Shown piece by piece: positions 11,901-26,900 of a stretch of 64,000 nucleotides of DNA. Source of the stretch: Epiperipatus broadwayi (taxonomy: Eukaryota > Onychophora > Udeonychophora > Euonychophora > Peripatidae); assembly GCA_028023455.1 (NCBI GenBank), contig JAQFVV010006231.1:3245478-3309477 (forward strand). Direction: 5' to 3'. The translations under genes were made by a program, and so were the position numbers. Each line of letters starts with the position of its first letter. Within the stretch, counting starts at the first letter, position 1. The notes below the pieces were generated by a model, which saw only the letters and a program-made list of their open reading frames with translations, was not told the origin of the DNA and made no database searches.

Positions 11901-14900
11901 AAGAAGATGGATAAAATAAAAACTGCAGAATTGAATAGACTAATAAGCAGACTGAAAAAAAGAAAAAAACAAGTGGACTAGACCTAGTATAGCAGATGAA
12001 ATGATAATAAGTATAAGAAGAAAATTTCAATAAAATTATAGTTGATGTTAAGATTCTAGATGAATGAAAGAATGCAAAATTAGATTATTATATTACAGAA
12101 AGGAAAAAGTTTTAGACTGTATACACTAATAGCAATAACTTTCATAAAAAATAAAAAAAATGATTTGGGATGAAATTCAGAAAAGATTTTATTTAGAGAC
12201 AAATATAGAGAACAATTTATTTATTGTATTTCAACTGATTGAAATATCTTATAAGAAAAATAAACCTTTACTTTTTGCAATTTTAGAAACAGAAAGAATT
12301 TATGTCAGGGTAGACAGGAATTTGATTATAGAAAAGTTTGGAAAATGTAGAAACTGACTTTGAGTTCCTTAAATATGATTGAGTCTTTACAAGAATTGTA
12401 TTTTTATATTGGACTATTTCCATCATCTAATATACGTATTGAATGTTTTCAGAAAAATTTAACTTTATTTAAATATTTCAAATACATTCAACTGTTGGTA
12501 ATAGCACATCAAACAAGTTAGTATATGCACAACATTTTGAGAGGTATTGTTCTCCCCTCTTCTTCAGGTGTTGAATGTCTTGAAAAATATCAGTTGGGAG
12601 ATATAATATCAATGGAAATTAAATATGGAATTGTGATAAAACAGGGCTGACCATTATCATTTTTATTAAATTATTTTTTTTACAATTGAATGTTGAGATA
12701 GATTAAGGATGAAAATTCCTACAATTTGAACCAGGAAAATGCATAATATAGAGGGGTTTTTTTGTGTGTGTGGATAATATAGCATTTTAAAAAAATAGTG
12801 TAGAAGATATAAAATTGTTTAGAGAAATGTAGAGAGGCAGAAGAAAGTACAAAAATTAAATTCTGTGAAAAAGATAAAATTTTAGTAGTTAATGGAAAGT
12901 TATCTTAAAGTAAAGAAGTAGTTTTAAAAGCTTTGTTAAGTGATAAAAGGAATCATACAGATGCATGGGAATTAGAATTGATAAGAAATGGGGAAAAAAT
13001 AGAATGATATTGATTAAAAAGCCTATCATGTTTTTTTTTCAAAATAAATAAGTATCATAGAATAATTTGGAAAACAAGTGATTGTACCTGCTTTAACATT
13101 TGGAAATAAGATGCTTTATATTCAGCAGGTAAAGTTTTTAGTTAGAATTTTAAAAAAACCACAGCAAATGAGATAATTTAAGGAAAAATGGGATGAGCAG
13201 ACTTTTTTTTTCAATAAAAGAAATAATACTGAAAATAGTATTTAATTGGACTGTGTGGAGGAAATATCAAAAGTATTGGACAAAAAAATACTTTACAATT
13301 TGCAAAGTTAATAGATATATAATTTATTTTCATATATAAAATTAGAAAATTTCTCTATAAAAAAATGTGTGGAGAATGTATTACAGATGCATAATAATTC
13401 AAATTTGCATATCACATCAATACTGTAAGATACTGTTCTGCAATAAATTAATTATATTTAAGTATTATACATATATTGTAATGAGAGGATATTATTAAAA
13501 ACATCCAAAATATAATGGAAAAGTCTTTTGCTGATGTCATTGACATATAAATGTCTATTTTTCCAATATTATTATTAGCTTTATTTATAGAGAACATCAC
13601 AGTAACATTACTTGATGATGATTTATGATTTAAGATGGATAAACAACCACATATCTATATTTGTCATAGCATTTCTTTGAATTTAAATTTAGAAAAACAC
13701 ATAAATAGAAAGTGGGTTGAAGTAAAGAAGGTTTCCCCTTGGGTTCCCCTTTTTTCTTCCAAAGTGTAAGCTTGTGGTTAAGACCTATAGAGGTCCCTAA
13801 TATCGCGTATTCACACGCATATTCTTGAGGTTAAAGCCTTAGTAGATATAACACTGTTAGTATATGAATTTATTTATGGTATGTTTGGAAATTAATTTAC
13901 AACTGAGGGTAAGATTGGCAATTAATTATGCTCATCTAGAAATTTATGAAGTAAAGGAAGACTGTAACACAAGTAATTTCACTAATGAATAAAATATATT
14001 AACATAGCAAAACAATAACATAATTGCAATACTAATTGTCTTGAGACCTCTAAACCATTTACTAATTAACAATTGGTAAATAGTAACTAAATATAATTCT
14101 CAACTACATTCCACTAAGAAAAAATGTCCAAATCTTATGAACTATTTAAATTTCCATAAATGTATCATGACACTGATAAATCTGAAATGTAAACTAACTT
14201 TTAATCAAATTTTCAATTTTATTTCATAGCATTAGATCAAGTTTTGTATCTTCATGTAAGCATATGATTAAATTGTATTTATATATTGGACTATTTCCTT
14301 CATCTAATATTAAGTATTGAATGTCTTTATAAAAGTTTAAATTTTCCAATTACATTCAACTGTTAGTAATAGCACTGAGGTTAATATATGCATGAAGTTT
14401 TGAGAGGTATTATTCTCCTCTCTTCTTCAGGTGTTGCTGGTCTGATCTGTGACAATATTAGCATGGAAATTGAGCCAAGACCCTTTGATTCTTGAATACT
14501 GAATTTTAAGGTAACACTCTCAAAACATTGTGCATATACTTTCTAAAGACATTTAGTACTTAATATTAGGTGATGGAAATTAAAAAACCATCATCACAAA
14601 CCCTCAGGAAAACATTAGTTTTTATTAAAATTTGCTATAAAATGTATGTTTTCTTCTGTATTCTGAGCAGCATTTTAAAAGAGATAAATATATATGGTAA
14701 TGTGAGATGTAAATGTAGGTGTGCATGATTTCTAAAACTAGTTACACTAAATGTAAATTAGCCATATAATAATCAATTAACGAAACACTTTATTTCTTTT
14801 ACAATGCTTTATTATCCACCCTTTCCTTCAGTTAACAGTTTTGATTGCCCCAGCAATCTTCTTCAGAATTACAACATAATACAACATATGAATATAAATA

Positions 14901-17900
14901 TACATGAACATATAATTTACAATTACAATTTATAATATCTTTATTTTACATTATTGTTATTCATTTCTTAACCTTTTTTTCATTCTATATTTATTAATCA
15001 AAACATTTCCTACACATATATATACACTTGCATATATACTTTCCATATAAATATATATTCCTACTTTTATTCTATTCTCTTAATATATAACTCTAAATTG
15101 ATATCTTTCATATTTTATTCACTTTACTAACAATTATTCAATAACTTAATAAGAAATGTGGACTTAATTAGTGAAGTATTGAATAGCTTCACACTCTCAG
15201 ATCAAACCGTTTCAGCTTCACCTATTTAAATAGAAAGTAGATTGAAGTAAAGAAGGGTTCCCCTCTTTTCTTCCATAGCGTAAGCTTGTGGTTTTAAGAC
15301 CTGTAGAGGTCCCTACTATCGCATTTTATATGCATGTGCTTGAAGCTACAGCCTTAATAAATATTATTTACTTTATAATATAATTCTAAACACCTTTATC
15401 ATCTCCTAACCACAGTACTAAATTCAAATTTTAAAAAATTTTAAAATTTTTTTTACCGTTATACTTTGAATACCTCCCCCTTCTTTAAATATACACATAT
15501 ATTAATAATGTCTACCTCTTCCTATTTTACTACTAAATTTTTTAAAACTTTATTTTTATTTTTTATTCTTTTTATTCTCATTATTCTTTAAATACTCTAC
15601 TTTAATTTAATATCTTTTATATTTTTATTATTATCCATTTTACTAACCGTCAATATTCCTAATCTCCTTATTCAATAATTTATAATCTTTTTTTTTTCTC
15701 ATGTGTCATAGCATCAGCCAGGAAGTGAACCTGCTAACCCGGGACAACTGCTTGTAAAGCAGCCATCGCTTACCTCTCAACCACCAATGCTTGACTAATT
15801 TATAATCTTTTAACGTTTAATTTTACTATTTTAAACACACTTTTAAATTATCTTTTTAACTCACCCTTATATCTCCTAATCTCACTGTTACAATCAAATT
15901 TTAAAAAAACTACCATTAAACTTTTAGTTATTAGCAGTTCCATCTTCTGATTTTTATACAACTAAATTTTTTATAATCCTTTATTTATATCAAAAGTCTT
16001 TTCCATCCGAAATCTCTGTTCAAAAACAGGTTTAATACTATTAATATAAATAGCCCTCTTTTATTTTTCTATCTTTTTTATTTTCTGTAAAGTGTACCAT
16101 CTTTATAGAATCCTTTTCAAACTCATGCCCTGTCTCTAACTTATGTAAATATATCGGTGAATTTTTATCATATTAATAGTTAATGTAAATTAACTATTTA
16201 AGAGCTAGCATTATGGGTGATTTGATTTATCACATGACAATGAAAATGCAATGACTGATTCTCATTAATACATAAATTCTTCATTATTATGTCATCCATA
16301 GGCTAAATGTTAGCGAAATTATAGTGAGAAGTTTAATTAATCTGTCAATTAAAAGAATATGTACCAATAATGTGAAGTGGTAAAGTTTATTTATATAATG
16401 TCTTCCCTTATATTTGACTGGAAAAGTCTGCATGATCATCATCAATGCATAAAATAAACTATTAATCAAATGGGCATCTAATAAATATTTTGTTTAAGAG
16501 TGAGTGACTGCACTTTTTAGTAGGTTGCCGATTGTGGTCAGTTATATTTAGCTATCAAAGGATATCCAGATTAAATCCACTATATCCAGTTATGTGGATA
16601 TATGTTATGTATATTTGGTCTGATACATTTGGTTGCCCAAATTGGCCTGATTAAATCCTACAGTGTATAGATGATCTGTTACATTTGATTGCCTAAGTGA
16701 AGTCTGATTAAATTCTCTGGTGAATAGGTGGTTTGTTACATTTAGCAGCCAACTAAAGCTTGAATAAGACTTTACCCAAGTTTTCTGTTACAATACTATA
16801 TTATGCCTTGGCTATTCTAATCTTTAGGATTCAAGGATTTGCATTCTGTTGAACACTGCTTGGTTATCTCAATTAATTATGTTTTTAAATTTTGGAATAT
16901 TGCTGATACTTTATTATCCACCATTTTTTAAAATTATTAAAAAATAAATAATTGAATAGCTTAATGCCAAAACTAAAATCAATCCAAAGTCCTTTCACTC
17001 TCAAATGTGAGATTCTACTACTACCCTGAACATGCAGGTCATTACTCATATTTATTCTTGCAAATACACACCACTAAATTTTGTCTATTTGGATTCATTT
17101 TACTTGAAGTATTATCATCATATAACATTTAACTTATGCTTATTCTGAGCATACAACAACATGATGTTAAATTCCACTCACTTACTAAGTCATTAAATCA
17201 ACTTTTCCATAATGTTTTCACTTTTTTAATAAATATATAAGGGATTCGAACTCAGACTTTTACACAACCCTTAATTCTCCATGCCATCTTATATTGCTGA
17301 TCCACCTGATCACATACATGTTGAACAGATAAATAATCACCAATATATTTCATGCTAAACCAGCAATCATCAGTTGGTCCAGATTACCATCTCAACACAT
17401 ATATACAATCAGTGCTCAGCTTTATATTAAGATAGCCAATCTTCATACTTCAATGGACAGGCTTCAAACAACTCCAACCCACAACTCTTCAGCTGTCCAT
17501 TTCATTGAAAATCTGATGATGGAGTTTACACATAGCTTATAGAATTAATAAACTGTGTTGAAATAAATATCAAAAAAAGATTTGGTTTATTTTGGATATC
17601 TAATAGTTGTTCTTTCACATGCATTTGTAATTTGAATTTAAATAATTAATAAAAGTTATTTTTAAATGTTATGGATTGTTTAGTCTGTTTTAAATGGATA
17701 ATATATTTTAACATAGTTAAATTGATTAGCTTTCTATATTTAGTTTGAGTTTATTTAAATAAACTATTTAATATAATAATTGTTGCATAGTTCTGTCATA
17801 ACAAAATGCAAATATGGAATCCATGTATTTACTTACATGAATAATTAATTACACATTCAATATAATATGAATCTGATTATGTTTTAAAATTTGTATAACT

Positions 17901-20900
17901 TATAAAAATTTATGTTATAAGTATATGTCTAATTTTGATTCAATTTTTATAATAAAAAAAATCATCATGTCGAATTTTATAACTTCTATCTGGGTTATAA
18001 TTGAAATAATTATATTTAAAATAAACAATTTAAATAGTTTTAACGATACATCTCAAAGGAAGTAAGAAAAAATTGCATATTTTAAAAATTTTGTTATACT
18101 TCAAAATTTTTAGATATACTTTAATATTAATAAAGATATAGATAGCATGTTCCAATTTTTCCCAAAAACCATCTTTTCAGAAATTTTTTTATTGAAATAT
18201 TTTATCAGTAACAGTACATATAACTAAATATTACTAAGTAGTGAAATATAATTTTGAAGTGCCCATTCTGTTAGGAACCATATTTGGAAATCCTCCTGTT
18301 AATGTTATAATTTATTAGAATTTCTTGATTACTACTTTAAAATATAAAAATATTTAGTTTATTATAATTAATATTAGTCTTAACACTAGATGTATTCAAG
18401 TTTTCATTTTATAACATTTCATGGAATTAGAAGTAAAACATTTAAATATTTTCTATTTGTTTATATAGCAACAGTAGGGTTAAATACTTGATGAAAACAT
18501 TATTGGGAAAGCAAAGACCTGAATATTTTAGCATTTTATAGAAATTGTAATATTTTTGAACTATTCTATAGATAAATTATATTTGGTCTATATAAATAAC
18601 AATTTAATAGAGAAACTTTCATAAGAAACTGATAAATAATAATCAGAAATAATAAAAAAAATACTTATCTTTAAATCATTCATAGAATTTTAGTTTTTGA
18701 ATAATGATTTTAAAAATTTATTTCACCAAGAATGAATATGTGATATGTGAGGTTGACAATTTAAAATATATTTAAAATGTTAAATTATAAATTTTTAAGA
18801 TTTATGTCTGTGCCTAGTTTATTCAACAATCTCTAAAAATAAAAATATACATATATTTCTATTGTTAAGATCATATAAAATAGGATTCAAGAACTCTATC
18901 TGATTATAAAATCAAAACCATAAAAAAAATGTTTTTTTCTCAAATTTTACTCATATCTGTGTGCATATTTCACCTTAACTCAATTATATCTCTACCATTC
19001 ATCAGATCAGAAGTATATAGAATAATATCAAATTCAAATATTTAATTTATTAACCTAAACTAATTCCCTGTTGATAAATTTGTATAAAATGGTTTAGATT
19101 TAAGCATTTTATCAGCACACAAACACACAAAATATTTTGTATATATTTATTTGTATTTGCTGGCCAATAATAATTTTTTGCAATGATTATATGCTATATA
19201 ATTTAATTAATATTTTGATAATATTTACTTGCAATACTTGATTTCATCTAAAGTAAATATTAATTAAAGTATAAATAAAATATCTCCTTTAACTCTTTAT
19301 TGCCCATCTATGCAAATGCGCTTCTCTTACTTAATTTCTTTTAAATTTTGGAACTAATTTTTAATAATATTATTATTTTAAATATGATTAGGTATTTAAA
19401 TTAGTATTCATGGTGAAAAGTAGTTGGAAAGGACACTTTTAGAAAATATTATAATACATGGACAGTTGAATTAATAATTTTTATTAGTCATTAATTAGAT
19501 TAGAGATTATCCACTTAATGAATAATTTTTCTCTAGTGTAAGTGTAGAAAGTTTGACACATCAATTAACCTGTAGTTATTGGCTATCTATATATATTGAA
19601 CAATGATAAAGATATATGTAAGAAATTGTGATCTGGAATAACTGATGAATGCTGGTTTAGCGCATTTTAAGGATTATACATCTTTTTCAAATGTCTTTGG
19701 TCATATTTTTAAGATTACACCTCTCTATAAGGTATTAAAACAGATGGAAACCAGTCCTTACCTTGCACGAAAGTCATGTAATGAAAATTATACTATAGAA
19801 ATATTATTTATTAAATGGACAATTGAAGTTTTAAATTGTGATTCAATAGATTGTAAAACACCTAGAAAGAGACCACATAAGAAATGGATGGGTGGAATAA
19901 AAAAAATTGCAGGCGTGATGCAGAGAAAAGAAGCTATGGATTGGCAAAAAAGGTTAAACATGATGCAATAATAGAAGAATAACAGAAGAAATATGTCTGT
20001 AATATCCTTTTATAAGATGTGGAAAATATATTCAAGGTTTATAATGGTTAATTATGATTCATTCAGTATAGGTCCTGTGTTCTAGAGACTTGACTCGTTT
20101 CTTGTTGACGTGTTTAATTTTAGTTCAGTGATAGTGTGACGGACCCTGGAATACAAAGTTCTTGGATTGATTCCAGTTCTGAAACTTCAGGTACTCAAAC
20201 TTCTTATGAACTCTCAAGCAATAAAGCCATTTAATATTGCTTGTATGGTAGACTGTAAGTCTCTGGAATATAGGGTTCTCAGATTGAATCCAACTCTGGT
20301 ATTTACAGCACTCAAACTTCTTATGAATGCTTGAGCAATAAAGCCTGTGAATATTTATTTTACTTACCTATCAAACATATGGTAGTCTGAACTATCTTGT
20401 CACATAATCTGTTAATTTAGATTTTTCTTTCTTGAAATAATCATGCAAAACAAACAGTAGTTGGTCATTTTCATATTATCATTATAACATAAAAGCATTG
20501 AATAAATTTTATTTAAAGAACTGCTTAATTTTCTAAAAATAAGATGACAGAATAGAAAGACTAGTTGATGACATCAATCTTCTAGGTGTGATGCTGTTGA
20601 AGCAGTTGTTGCTAGAGCATTTTATTGAGTGTGTGAAGCAAATTAGGAGAGACAGACTTCATTTTGCAAAGATTATTTCAAATATACTCTTTAAAAATGT
20701 AATACTGTTTATGCTCCTGTTGGGAGGATATATTTGAAAATGAAATGCAAAGAGCAGCAGTTAAGGATAATAGTGAAATCATACTGAAAGAGGAGTTTGC
20801 TTCAGAAGTTAGGACAGGATCACAAGATGTCAAAAAACGTCAGGGTAGGCACTTTCATAAATAATATTTTTTTAAAAAATATAGCAATCAATAAAGTTCG

Positions 20901-23900
20901 TGGAAATAACGATTGGGATTAGTTGTCTTAAGCGTTACTTTAATCAACTTAAGCCTTATTTATATTAGATTTCTCAACTATAGTTAAGATGCTAAAAAAT
21001 AATTAAATTTAGTTGGGAATATAAATATCATAATTAAATTTTCTTAAACTTTAGGAAGTCATTTATTTTGTGCAAACAAAATGATAGACTTTTTTGCAAT
21101 TATGTCATTTCAACTTTTTATTTAAAATGAGTGTGTGTGTGGGGGGGGGGGGATTATTTTAAAAATACGTAATACATATTTATTTTTTGATAATAATACA
21201 TGTTTTTGTATAAATATATGGTTAATTAATCTTAATCCTTTATCCGTATATGATCTGACTTTGAAATCGGAAGTCATTTTTAATATGGCTGATAAAATTA
21301 ATAATGGATTCCGAATAACGTTTTTAATAGTAAGTTATAAAAATCAGTTCCTGTTTCATAAAAACAACATTTATATTGTGAAATTCTAGACAGGGGTGAT
21401 TATGTACTTTTACTTTTTATATATATATTTCTTACTTGTATTTGAATAAGATTATGCAGATAAGTATATAAGTTAAAACAGTAAATAAATATTAATTTAT
21501 GCATAACATTTACACGCACAAATTTATTATCACAAACATTTACTTTAATAGATATCAATGCAATAAAAAATAATTTATTATTTCAGTATTGCAATATGAA
21601 AAAGTAATAATTTAAGCATTTTTATTTTTTTCATTTGCAGCATAATATTTGTATATTTCAAAATGTTCAAGAATATGAAAAACTAATTATAAATGATGAT
21701 TTCATGTATTTAAAAGTGATGTGAAGAAATGCATTTCAGATGGTTAAAGCAAAATATATATAATTAGTTACTTTGAAGTTGGTGCGATAATCCATTATGA
21801 GAAACTATAAATAGAGCCTTAATTCAGAAATCTTTAGTTCTCAAAATCGGTTGTCTTATCATAGTGCTAAAACATACAGTGAGCAGTTGTCGTGAACTCT
21901 CAGATTATGCTATAATAATAAAAAATGTCATTTATAAATTATTTCACTCTCTTGTAGCTTAAACTAATAATTTGCCATCATGAGACAATTCAGTTTAGAA
22001 TCGTAATATTATAGCGATAATGGATTTTTACGTATGTTGAAATGCTTAGCATGTAATTATTTATAGCTGGCTATAATCCTTTTCAGCTATTAATTATGTT
22101 TATATTTATTTCAGTATTTACTTTGCTACCAATACATTATGAATCTGTATTTCTTTTCTTTTTTTTCATGATCTTGGGAGTTTAAATATTTTTCTATGCA
22201 CTTTTCTGTCAATTTTAATTTTTTTAAAAACATATATATATATTGGAAGCAGCATTGAATTGAAAGTAAAATATCTCTTTTTAAACTGCTTGAGAGAATT
22301 TGTTTGGTTATCCGGAGTTGATGACAATTTAGTAGCAGCTAATAATAAAAGCTGTAATAAGTGCTGGATTATTATGTTATTTACCATAATTTGAATTATG
22401 ACATCCATTTATTAGCATAAATGTAATTATAAAAGTAATGAAATAATCAATAAAAAATTAAATTACAATATATATTAGAGCTATTTATTTGTACAAATAT
22501 AAAATTATAATAAAATTATCTTCCTTATATTTTTTATTTCAGTCAATATTTATTATACTAATTTAAATAGATAACTTGCAAGCTAAGTATAATAAAAATA
22601 ACAAAATGCAATAATACGTAATAATAAAAATTTCTCCTTGTACAAATAAATACTTTTAATGTATTACAAAGGAAATATCTATATACAATTCCTGCAACAC
22701 AAAATGTAATGGTTCTCATTAAGTATAACAAAGACTGTGGTGATGATGATCAAAAATGATACTTCCACCCTGAAGATTAAGTTCGGTTAATAACTCAAAA
22801 GCTTTTTTTTCTCTTTTAGGTCCAATTCAAATTTCCTTAGACTTCATTTTCTTTATAGAAGGAAATCTGTAGTATGAATTATTATATTTGATCATCATCA
22901 TTTTGATATACTTTTGTTACTCCAACATGCCCTACAGGGAATTCGATTTCTTAGTTTTTTAGTTTAGTGATATATTGAACTGAAGTCAAACAGCAAAATA
23001 ACTAAATTTGGTAACAAAATAACCTAATTTATTTACAATAATCATAAAATAAAGAAGTTACTGTGTATATATTTGCAACTACTATAAACTCTTAAAATAA
23101 ATAAAATGCAAAATGTTGAAACTAACAAATAATCATAAATATTAAATTTAAATGTAATCAAGAATATACATAAACTCATACTAATATTAATTTTAAGATC
23201 TTCAAATATAAAAGAAAAATCTTACCCATGCAGTTCTGTTGACATCATAAGTTTATATGTTTACATTTCATGCACATCTTTGATAATAGTCTTTATAAAT
23301 CCACTCTTTATTTTAATTAGCTTCTTTGGGCATCAATGATTGTACACATAGAAAATGGATCTCAGTATATGCAAATACATGGCAGATCTTATGGCAGAGT
23401 CCTCTTCTTTTCTTATGGCATGGTTTTCTTTATGCATGATCAACATTCTATATTTGGAAAGAAACTACATAGTTCCAGATCTTAAATGATGTACTTTTGG
23501 TTCTATAGCCATACATGGCAAATACACTTTTGGTAACAAATATTATAATGATTGCTGCCTTAGATGTAGTATTGGAAAACATTTTTAAACCATCAGCAAT
23601 ATAAAGTTATTATACTATAGGAATCTGAAGGGAAACTATTTTAACTAGCAGTTAAAGCAGCTGCATCACATTTGTTCTTTGGCTGATATATAGTCTTTCA
23701 TCTTTTTGCTCTCTTGATGGTAACACTGCTCTACTTTTCTATTGGCATTTTCTTGTCTCTTCCCGGAATCAGTCTGCATTACTGTCTTCTCTGATTCAAG
23801 ACTACGAACTACTGTTTTTAGACCTATTTATATTCTTGTACCATATCTCATCATTCTCAATCTTTAATGGTATTTATTTCTTTAATAAATATGTTTATCA

Positions 23901-26900
23901 CACTGAGCAAATGAATTATTTCAAATTTGAATACCAGATTTAATAACTGTGTTTTTGTTTTTTTTTACATTCAGATAATTGTTTTTCAAATAACTATAAA
24001 ATATTTTTTATTTATAATGATTAGTAAGAAAGAAAAGAAAGGAGAAAAAATCATGACATCTTTTTTTTAATTTTAGTTCTGTTTAATTTTTTAATAAAAT
24101 ATCTAGATTTAGCACCAAATTTGCCATAAGAAAAAGACAACTTATTTTAGCTAATCTCTGTCAGAATGCAAATCTAAAAAATCATAAGATATGAAATGTT
24201 TTCTTTTTTTAAAAAAAAAAAAATTGTGCATATAAAAACAAATAAATTAATTAGTTTCTCTTTCTCCCTCTTCATTACATGAATTATAATTTTACTATTT
24301 TTACATTTATATAATACTTTCCTGCATGCTTTGACATTATTCCTGGTATGACATTTGCAATATGTTTAAAATAATGCTTCCAAGAAATGTGAGGACAAAC
24401 ATAATTGATCAAATTTGTCCACAGATTCCGTGGAAGCATTTTAAACACATCGCAAACTTATAATAATATGTTCCCATGAGTACATCATAGCACATAGTCA
24501 TAGCATCATCATCATCATCAACCATTATCAATCCACTGCAGAACGAAGGTCTCTCCAAGTTCAGTCCATCTCTTCCTATCTTTAGCTTCTCTTCTCCACA
24601 TCACCCTTGCACACTTTCTTATTTCATCCATACATCTCACATGTGGTCTTTTTCTGGGTCTTTTAAAATCTCTTGGAATCCAGTTCAAAATTTCAATTGT
24701 CCATCTATTATCATCTCTTCTAGCAACATGTCCAGCCCAACTCCACTTCAGTCTTTTAATTTTTTCAATGAGGTCAGTAACACCTGTTTGTTCTCTTACC
24801 CATACATTGCATTTTCGATCTCTTCTTGTTACTCCCAACATGCATAGCATATATAATATGAAAGTTAAAATCTAAAAATAATAATGTAGCATATATTCAT
24901 TATGAAAAAAGGAAAAAAGAGATTATAATACTAAATAAAACAAGTACTTGTGAGTTGTGTCTATTTATTATGACACTTAATATCATCAAAGCCATCTTTT
25001 CCCCTTCTGACATAGTATGGTGCTTTGCACAGCCATATTTCATGTTTAATACCGAACATCAAATCTAAATATATATATATGTAATTTCCAATGGTGGAGA
25101 GATATATTCATTATGAAAAAAGACAGAAATATGAAAAAGAACCGTAAAACATTTTTTAAATGGCAGGTTGTAACAAAGTTTTAGATTTCCACTATTTTTT
25201 AAACTTAAAAAAAAAAAAATGGTGAGCTGTAAGCTAAAGTTGTATGTTTATCTAAAAATGGCAAACTGTAACTTTAATCTTATATTTTAAATATCTTTTT
25301 TTTAAAAAAAAGCATAAATATGAAAAGGTTAACTTGTAAATGTATATAAATATTTAGCAAAAATAAATAAAAAACATAAATACAAAAAATGGTATCTCTA
25401 AATATATTTTTAAATTTAAAAAAAAAAAATAGTATTACTTACAAATGATGTGAAAAAGTCACAGTAATAGGATAAAATCTCACAACACATTTCAAAAATT
25501 GTGATGTGTACATACGTGAAAAGTTGCCATTGGTTGCCATGACATCATGAACTATAAATTTTGAATAAATATTATCTGACAAAAATGTCACCAGAGTAAT
25601 ATGTCATAGCAGGAATAATATCAAAGTACCCTTTCTTATTTCATGGATTTATTAAATCTATAAATCACTTTTTTTAAAAAAATTCAATATCACTATATGC
25701 CATATGTATGCATGGCACACACACACATACATCACCCTATATCATTTACAAATCAATTTATTATATTTTTTTATTAAGCTGGCTTTAATAAATTGGTGAC
25801 AAAACAGCTTTGTAATTCAAATGATTCTTGTGATCGATTTACAATATTACTTATAATCATTTGTACTGCTACAATTTAGTGTAATTTAATTCCTTACTTT
25901 GTTATTCTTTAGTAATTATATTTACACTGATAAATAATCCACTGTATATCATAATTTAAACTATTTTGATTATTCATTCACTTAGAAATTCACCATCTGA
26001 TTGTTGAAAGTTATTAAGTAGATTACATACTAAACTGCTATTCAATAATTTTTTATATGAAGGATATAGTATTACATTACTTTTGCTAGTATAGGAAAAA
26101 ATAAAGAGCTTACATGTCATTTAAAATGTTTTATTCTGCATCGTTTCTTTACTTATACAGTTTTCTAATATGAATAATTCCATCATGATTATAAAAAGAA
26201 AAAAGAATACCATAACCATTGTAAAACTAGCTTGGGTGTGTTTTTATGTTTTTTCTTTTGTAATTAGAATATGATGATAATGATTAAAGAAATGTTACTG
26301 TAGAGAGAGAGTATAAATTTTTATGTATGATTATAATAATGTTATTACAACTAAATAATTCAACTCTTATAAATTTTCTTCTTTTCTGAGCCAACATAAT
26401 ATCTGGTAAAATGAAAATACCTGCAAAAAAGGGTAGTTTTTTTTTTAAATTTTATCAGATAAAACTAAATAAGAATTTTTTTTTTTTACATTTAAGATAT
26501 ATAATAACTATTTTTAACTTGTTAACTATATAGTCAAATTTGTTTTTAATTTTGGCAGAAATTTATATTATTGTATTTTTTTAAAAATAGATCTTCTATG
26601 ATTAATTTATTTATTCTGCGTGCTTTTGTATTCAGTTATATAAACTTTAGACAATAATTTGTGAACGTTTAATTTGAAATAATTTATCATTTACTCTAAC
26701 GTTTTATTAAACTGAAAGGCTGAAACCTTCTCACATGCGCATTTAGAATGCTTATATAACAGCAAACAAGATGTAATGATGACTGTATAGGTAGCTCTCA
26801 AGTCGCAACACAAGACAGAGATTATTGGATATTGACTTTTTCTTTTGATTAAATTTTTTGTAATGAAATATAAGTTAAAAAATAACCCGATTTATTTTTT

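Noticed and set aside
22166-22408. 80-residue minus ORF
   Set aside because: Low-complexity AT-rich reading without motifs.
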